Shown: one piece after another, positions 61,074-64,000 of the stretch | How the letters are laid out: each line of letters opens with the position of its first letter | Position numbering within the stretch: the stretch's first letter is position 1 | Assembly (NCBI GenBank): GCA_030445275.1 | Contig: JAUCSE010000105.1 | Location: 82,033 to 146,032 of the forward strand | From: Mucilaginibacter sp. | Lineage (GTDB): Bacteria; Bacteroidota; Bacteroidia; Sphingobacteriales; Sphingobacteriaceae | Reading direction: 5' to 3' | Length of the DNA stretch: 64,000 nucleotides | Notes under the pieces: generated by a model | Seen by the model: only the letters and a program-made list of their open reading frames with translations | The model's database searches: none | What the model was told of the DNA's origin: nothing | Made by a program: the position numbers and the translations under genes

Positions 61074-61198
61074 CTCTGTATAGCATAGAGATTGCTTCGT
61101 GCCTCAGAGCAATGACGCGCGAGAGGAGGTTATTGGTGTAGAATACACTAACTGACCTGCTTGTCGGGGATTGCCACGCTGCACTCGCAATGACGCGG
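61074..61198. repeat. Right repeat array flanking the GIY-YIG gene (B' then A')
   Basis: Module B' (61074-61120) is the reverse complement of left module B, with 31 exact nt beginning GCTCTGTATAGCATAGAG. Module A' (about 61162-61198) is the reverse complement of left module A, with 19 exact nt (TCGGGGATTGCCACGCTGC). Confidence 0.88.
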
Positions 61199-61220
61199 TG
61201 AAGATGAGAGTTTATTCCAT

Positions 61221-61259
61221 TAAAAAAAGCTTTTAGCAACACGCTAAAAGCTTTTTTTA
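61221..61259 (-). terminator. recQ terminator
   Basis: TAAAAAAAGCTTTTAGC and GCTAAAAGCTTTTTTTA form a perfect 17-bp stem with a 5-nt loop. The T-tract on the minus strand follows recQ. Confidence 0.85.
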
Positions 61260-61272
61260 ATTTGGATATATT

Positions 61273-63468
61273 TTAGTTCCCCATCTCTGACATGAACTTG
61301 ATACGCATCAGTTGTACTTCTTCGCGGGTATAATCATCGTTGCCCAGTTCGGCAAGCGCGTCGTCAATAGAATCTGCTTCGGCGGTACGGAAATAATCAA
61401 ATACTTCTTCCTGCTTGTCCTCGTCTATCACTTCGTCTATATAGTAGTTCAGGTTAAGTTTTGTGCCTGAGTTAACTATAGTTTCCACCTCCTTTAATAT
61501 CTCTTCGTAGGTAAGCCCTTTGGAGGCCGCAATATCATCCAGGTTTAAATGACGATCGATGTTTTGAATAATGAAAACCTTAAGGGCCGATTTATTAGCG
61601 GCGCTTTTGATTACCATATCAACCGGACGATCAATATCATTATCTTCCACGTACTTCTGAATCAGATCGGTAAACGGTTTACCAAACTTTAAGGCCTTAC
61701 CTGCACCTACACCCGAAATTTGTTTCAGCTCCTCGGTGGTGATAGGGTAATGTGTGCACATCTCCTCTAACGACGGATCCTGGAATATAACAAACGGAGG
61801 TAAGCCTTTTTGTTTAGCCAGCTTTTTACGCAGGTCCTTCAGCATTTGCAGCAGCTGGGTATCCAATGCTCCACCGCCTTGTTTAGGGCCGTCTGCGTCG
61901 TCATCGTCATCAGTAACTTCAATAAGCTGGTTCAGTACGAAACGGATGCTGTGCGGGTTATCAATAAATGTATTACCTATTTTTGTAAGTCGTAATAAAC
62001 CATACTGGTCAATATCCTTTGATAAATAATTATTGAGCAAAGCTTGTCTTAACAACGAGTTCCAGAGATTTTTACCCTGTTCCTTACCTGATCCATAATA
62101 GTCAAGCGCATCGTGCTCATAGTTTTTGATCAGGGCATTCTCTTCGCCCATCAATATGCTGATGATATGATGATCATCAAATTTTTCGCCAATGTGCCTG
62201 ATCAGGCTTAATGCTTTGTGCAGATGCTCTTCGCCATCAAAATGCTCTTTGTGACCACAGCAGTTATCGCACATATTGTTACAGCCTACCTCGTTAAAGT
62301 TTTCGCCGAAGTAATGCAGCAACTGTTTACGACGGCATACTGACGACTCGCAATAATCAATAACTTCTTTTAATATCTGGGTACCGATTTCGCGTTCTGC
62401 AACCGGTTTATCCTTCATGAATTTCTGAAGCTTATCAATATCCTTTTCTGAATAAAACGCCACGCATACACCCTCGCCCCCATCACGCCCAGCGCGACCG
62501 GTTTCCTGATAATATCCCTCCATGCTTTTAGGCACATCGTGGTGTATTACATAGCGCACATCAGGTTTATCAATACCCATACCAAAGGCAATTGTGGCCA
62601 CAATAACCTCCACATCCTCCATCAGGAATTTATCCTGTGTATCGGCACGAACCTTGGGATCTAAACCAGCATGGTAAGGTAATGCCCTAACACCATTAAG
62701 ATTTAATGCTTCAGCAACCTCCTCTACCTTTTTACGGCTAAGGCAGTATATGATGCCTGATTTTCCCTGATTTTGCTTTACAAACTTTACTATTTCCTTA
62801 ATCACGTTACGTTTAGCCCGTACTTCATAAAAAAGGTTGGAGCGGTTAAACGACGATTTGTATATGGTGGCATTGTTCATCTGCAGGTTTTTCTGTATGT
62901 CCTGCTGAACTTTTGGTGTAGCTGTTGCTGTTAGGGCGATAATAGGAATGTTCTCGCCGATGTTACTGATCACCTGGCGTATTTTGCGATACTCGGGCCT
63001 GAAATCATGCCCCCACTCTGATATACAGTGGGCTTCGTCAACCGCTACAAATGATACCTGGTTCAAACGTAAAAAATCAATATTTTCCTGTTTGGTTAAT
63101 GATTCGGGTGCAACGTACAGCAACTTGGTTTTCCCTGCTAAAACGTCTTCCTTAACCCGGCCTATATCTGATTTGGTAAGTGATGAATTTAAAAAGTGGG
63201 CTATACTGTCTGAACCTCCAAAGGCCCTTAACTGATCTACCTGATTTTTCATCAAAGCAATCAGTGGTGAAATTACTATTGCAGTGCCTTCGCTCATTAA
63301 TGCCGGCAACTGGTAACACATGGATTTTCCGCCACCTGTAGGCATGATCACGAAAGTATCATTACCCGCCAGTATGTTAGTTATAATCGCTTCCTGCTCT
63401 CCTTTAAAGTTGTCGAATCCGAAAAAATTCTGGAGATTATCAAATAGCGACTTCTTAGTTTCTATCAT
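61273..63468 (-). CDS. recQ: ATP-dependent DNA helicase RecQ
   Basis: The 731-residue helicase has Walker A PTGGGKSMCYQLPA (about residue 42-56), DEAH box VDEAHCISEWGHDFRPEYRK, the second helicase half with MGIDKPDVRYVIHHDVPKSM and QETGRAGRDG, zinc-ligand cysteines (CESSVCRRKQLL, CNNMCDNCCGH), RQC and an HRDC domain near residue 530-610. It unwinds DNA in recombination and repair. The acidic C-terminal extension (NYYIDEVIDEDKQEEVFDYF) is longer than in the E. coli protein. Confidence 0.95.
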   Translation of the reverse strand: MIETKKSLFDNLQNFFGFDNFKGEQEAIITNILAGNDTFVIMPTGGGKSMCYQLPALMSEGTAIVISPLIALMKNQVDQLRAFGGSDSIAHFLNSSLTKSDIGRVKEDVLAGKTKLLYVAPESLTKQENIDFLRLNQVSFVAVDEAHCISEWGHDFRPEYRKIRQVISNIGENIPIIALTATATPKVQQDIQKNLQMNNATIYKSSFNRSNLFYEVRAKRNVIKEIVKFVKQNQGKSGIIYCLSRKKVEEVAEALNLNGVRALPYHAGLDPKVRADTQDKFLMEDVEVIVATIAFGMGIDKPDVRYVIHHDVPKSMEGYYQETGRAGRDGGEGVCVAFYSEKDIDKLQKFMKDKPVAEREIGTQILKEVIDYCESSVCRRKQLLHYFGENFNEVGCNNMCDNCCGHKEHFDGEEHLHKALSLIRHIGEKFDDHHIISILMGEENALIKNYEHDALDYYGSGKEQGKNLWNSLLRQALLNNYLSKDIDQYGLLRLTKIGNTFIDNPHSIRFVLNQLIEVTDDDDDADGPKQGGGALDTQLLQMLKDLRKKLAKQKGLPPFVIFQDPSLEEMCTHYPITTEELKQISGVGAGKALKFGKPFTDLIQKYVEDNDIDRPVDMVIKSAANKSALKVFIIQNIDRHLNLDDIAASKGLTYEEILKEVETIVNSGTKLNLNYYIDEVIDEDKQEEVFDYFRTAEADSIDDALAELGNDDYTREEVQLMRIKFMSEMGN

Positions 63469-63713
63469 TGTTTTAACGTGATCTTGAATAATATTTAAAA
63501 GTTAAAGTAACAAATTTTTATGAATAAACGATGGATTTACTTTTAAATTTTATACTAATATGATTATTGTATTAAAAACAATTTGTTTATTTAGCGCATT
63601 TAAATTGCGAGCAAATTGGTTATCCGGTTATTTAGTTTTATTTAATGTATTCTTAACAGATTATTGTACACTTTTGCGCTGGCTAAACCAAATAAAAACT
63701 ATTTTCAACACTT
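63469..63713. other. Divergent intergenic region between recQ and the guanylyltransferase gene
   Basis: AT-rich, with a near-match to the -7 box (CACTTTTG) at 63669-63676 upstream of the plus-strand gene. I see no gene in it. Confidence 0.4.
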
Positions 63714-64000
63714 ATGAATAAAAACAATTATGCGATCATCATGGCCGGCGGCATCGGCAGTCGCTTTTGGCCAATAAGCCGTTCATCGCATCCTAAACAG
63801 TTTATAGATATCCTGGGTACCGGCAAAACCCTGATCCAAAATACCTATGAACGTTTCCTGAAAATTTGCCCCAAAGAAAACATTTACATAGTAACTAACG
63901 ACAACTACACCAAGCTGGTAAAGCAACAACTGCCAGATATGGCCGATCAGCAGATACTGACCGAGCCGGTGATGCGCAATACAGCCCCTTGTGTGGCTTA
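63714..64000 (+). CDS. manC: Mannose-1-phosphate guanylyltransferase, N-terminal part
   Basis: From the ATG at 63714 the product runs 95 residues off the right edge. The nucleotidyltransferase signature is clear: YAIIMAGGIGSRFWPISRSS, followed by HPKQFIDILGTGKTLIQ, and EPVMRNTAPC. It makes GDP-mannose for polysaccharide and glycan synthesis. Partial only because of the window edge. Confidence 0.9.
   Translation, partial: MNKNNYAIIMAGGIGSRFWPISRSSHPKQFIDILGTGKTLIQNTYERFLKICPKENIYIVTNDNYTKLVKQQLPDMADQQILTEPVMRNTAPCVA

Noticed and set aside
1..64000. CRISPR arrays, tRNA genes, classical insertion sequences
   Set aside because: No regularly spaced direct repeats, no tRNA-like folds with GGTTCRA loop, and no transposase-like protein seen in the translated frames.

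Overview
The window looks like a chromosomal segment of a Sphingobacteriaceae bacterium (phylum Bacteroidota), most like Mucilaginibacter or Pedobacter. This is inferred from protein style (CatA-like protein, DUF2851, DUF6438, CbpA/CbpM pair, OmpA/PD40 protein), moderate GC, weak Shine-Dalgarno sites, and several upstream boxes matching the Bacteroidota -7 promoter element TAnnTTTG. No tRNA, rRNA, CRISPR array, integrase or classical transposase was seen. RNase P RNA is present.

Layout. 1-2347 (minus) is the 5' end of an operon for a contractile injection system: a DUF4255/Pvc16-like protein, an unrecognised 390-residue protein with a chitin-binding-like module, and the N-terminal third of a tail sheath protein. 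The rest lies left of the window. 2.7-10.5 kb holds an AlkZ-like glycosylase, an AhpD-like protein, an AraC regulator, a zincless Fpg/Nei glycosylase, a GNAT enzyme, an iron-permease-family protein, class II aldolase and accD. 10.6-22 kb holds an acidic protein, a cysteine desulfurase, glmM, PAP2 phosphatase, ZIP transporter, M20 deacylase, MHS-type transporter, DUF2851, PspC, DUF1493, a HAD phosphatase and a CatA-like acyltransferase. 22-36 kb holds GNAT and cupin proteins, cbpA-cbpM, a membrane-anchored MutS-like ATPase, a crotonase, a three-PAS histidine kinase, a ferritin-like DUF2383 protein, PhoH, and an HxlR regulator divergent from an oxidoreductase with a clear palindromic operator between them. 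36-48 kb holds a cytochrome c, DUF1772, a candidate structured RNA, Ohr, copper amine oxidase, Hsp20, a thioesterase, a GlcD-like oxidase with folB, glutaryl-CoA dehydrogenase, a GH1 glycosidase and DinB. 47.4-64 kb holds a lipoprotein/SCO/cytochrome c operon, rnpB, an NtrC-type regulator, lepA, folD, an Na+/H+ antiporter, a Rieske protein, queE, an OmpA-family envelope protein, a GIY-YIG nuclease inside nested inverted repeats, recQ, and the start of a mannose-1-phosphate guanylyltransferase.

Most genes are ordinary core metabolism and housekeeping in short operons separated by hairpin terminators. The accessory signals are the injection-system operon, the GIY-YIG cassette, the many REP-like palindromes built on a GTCATTGCGAGG / GAAGCAATC core or a GTCATCCTGAGC core, and the candidate 0.3-kb non-coding RNA near 37.4-37.7 kb. 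Family names rest on reading the translations by eye; no database search was run.
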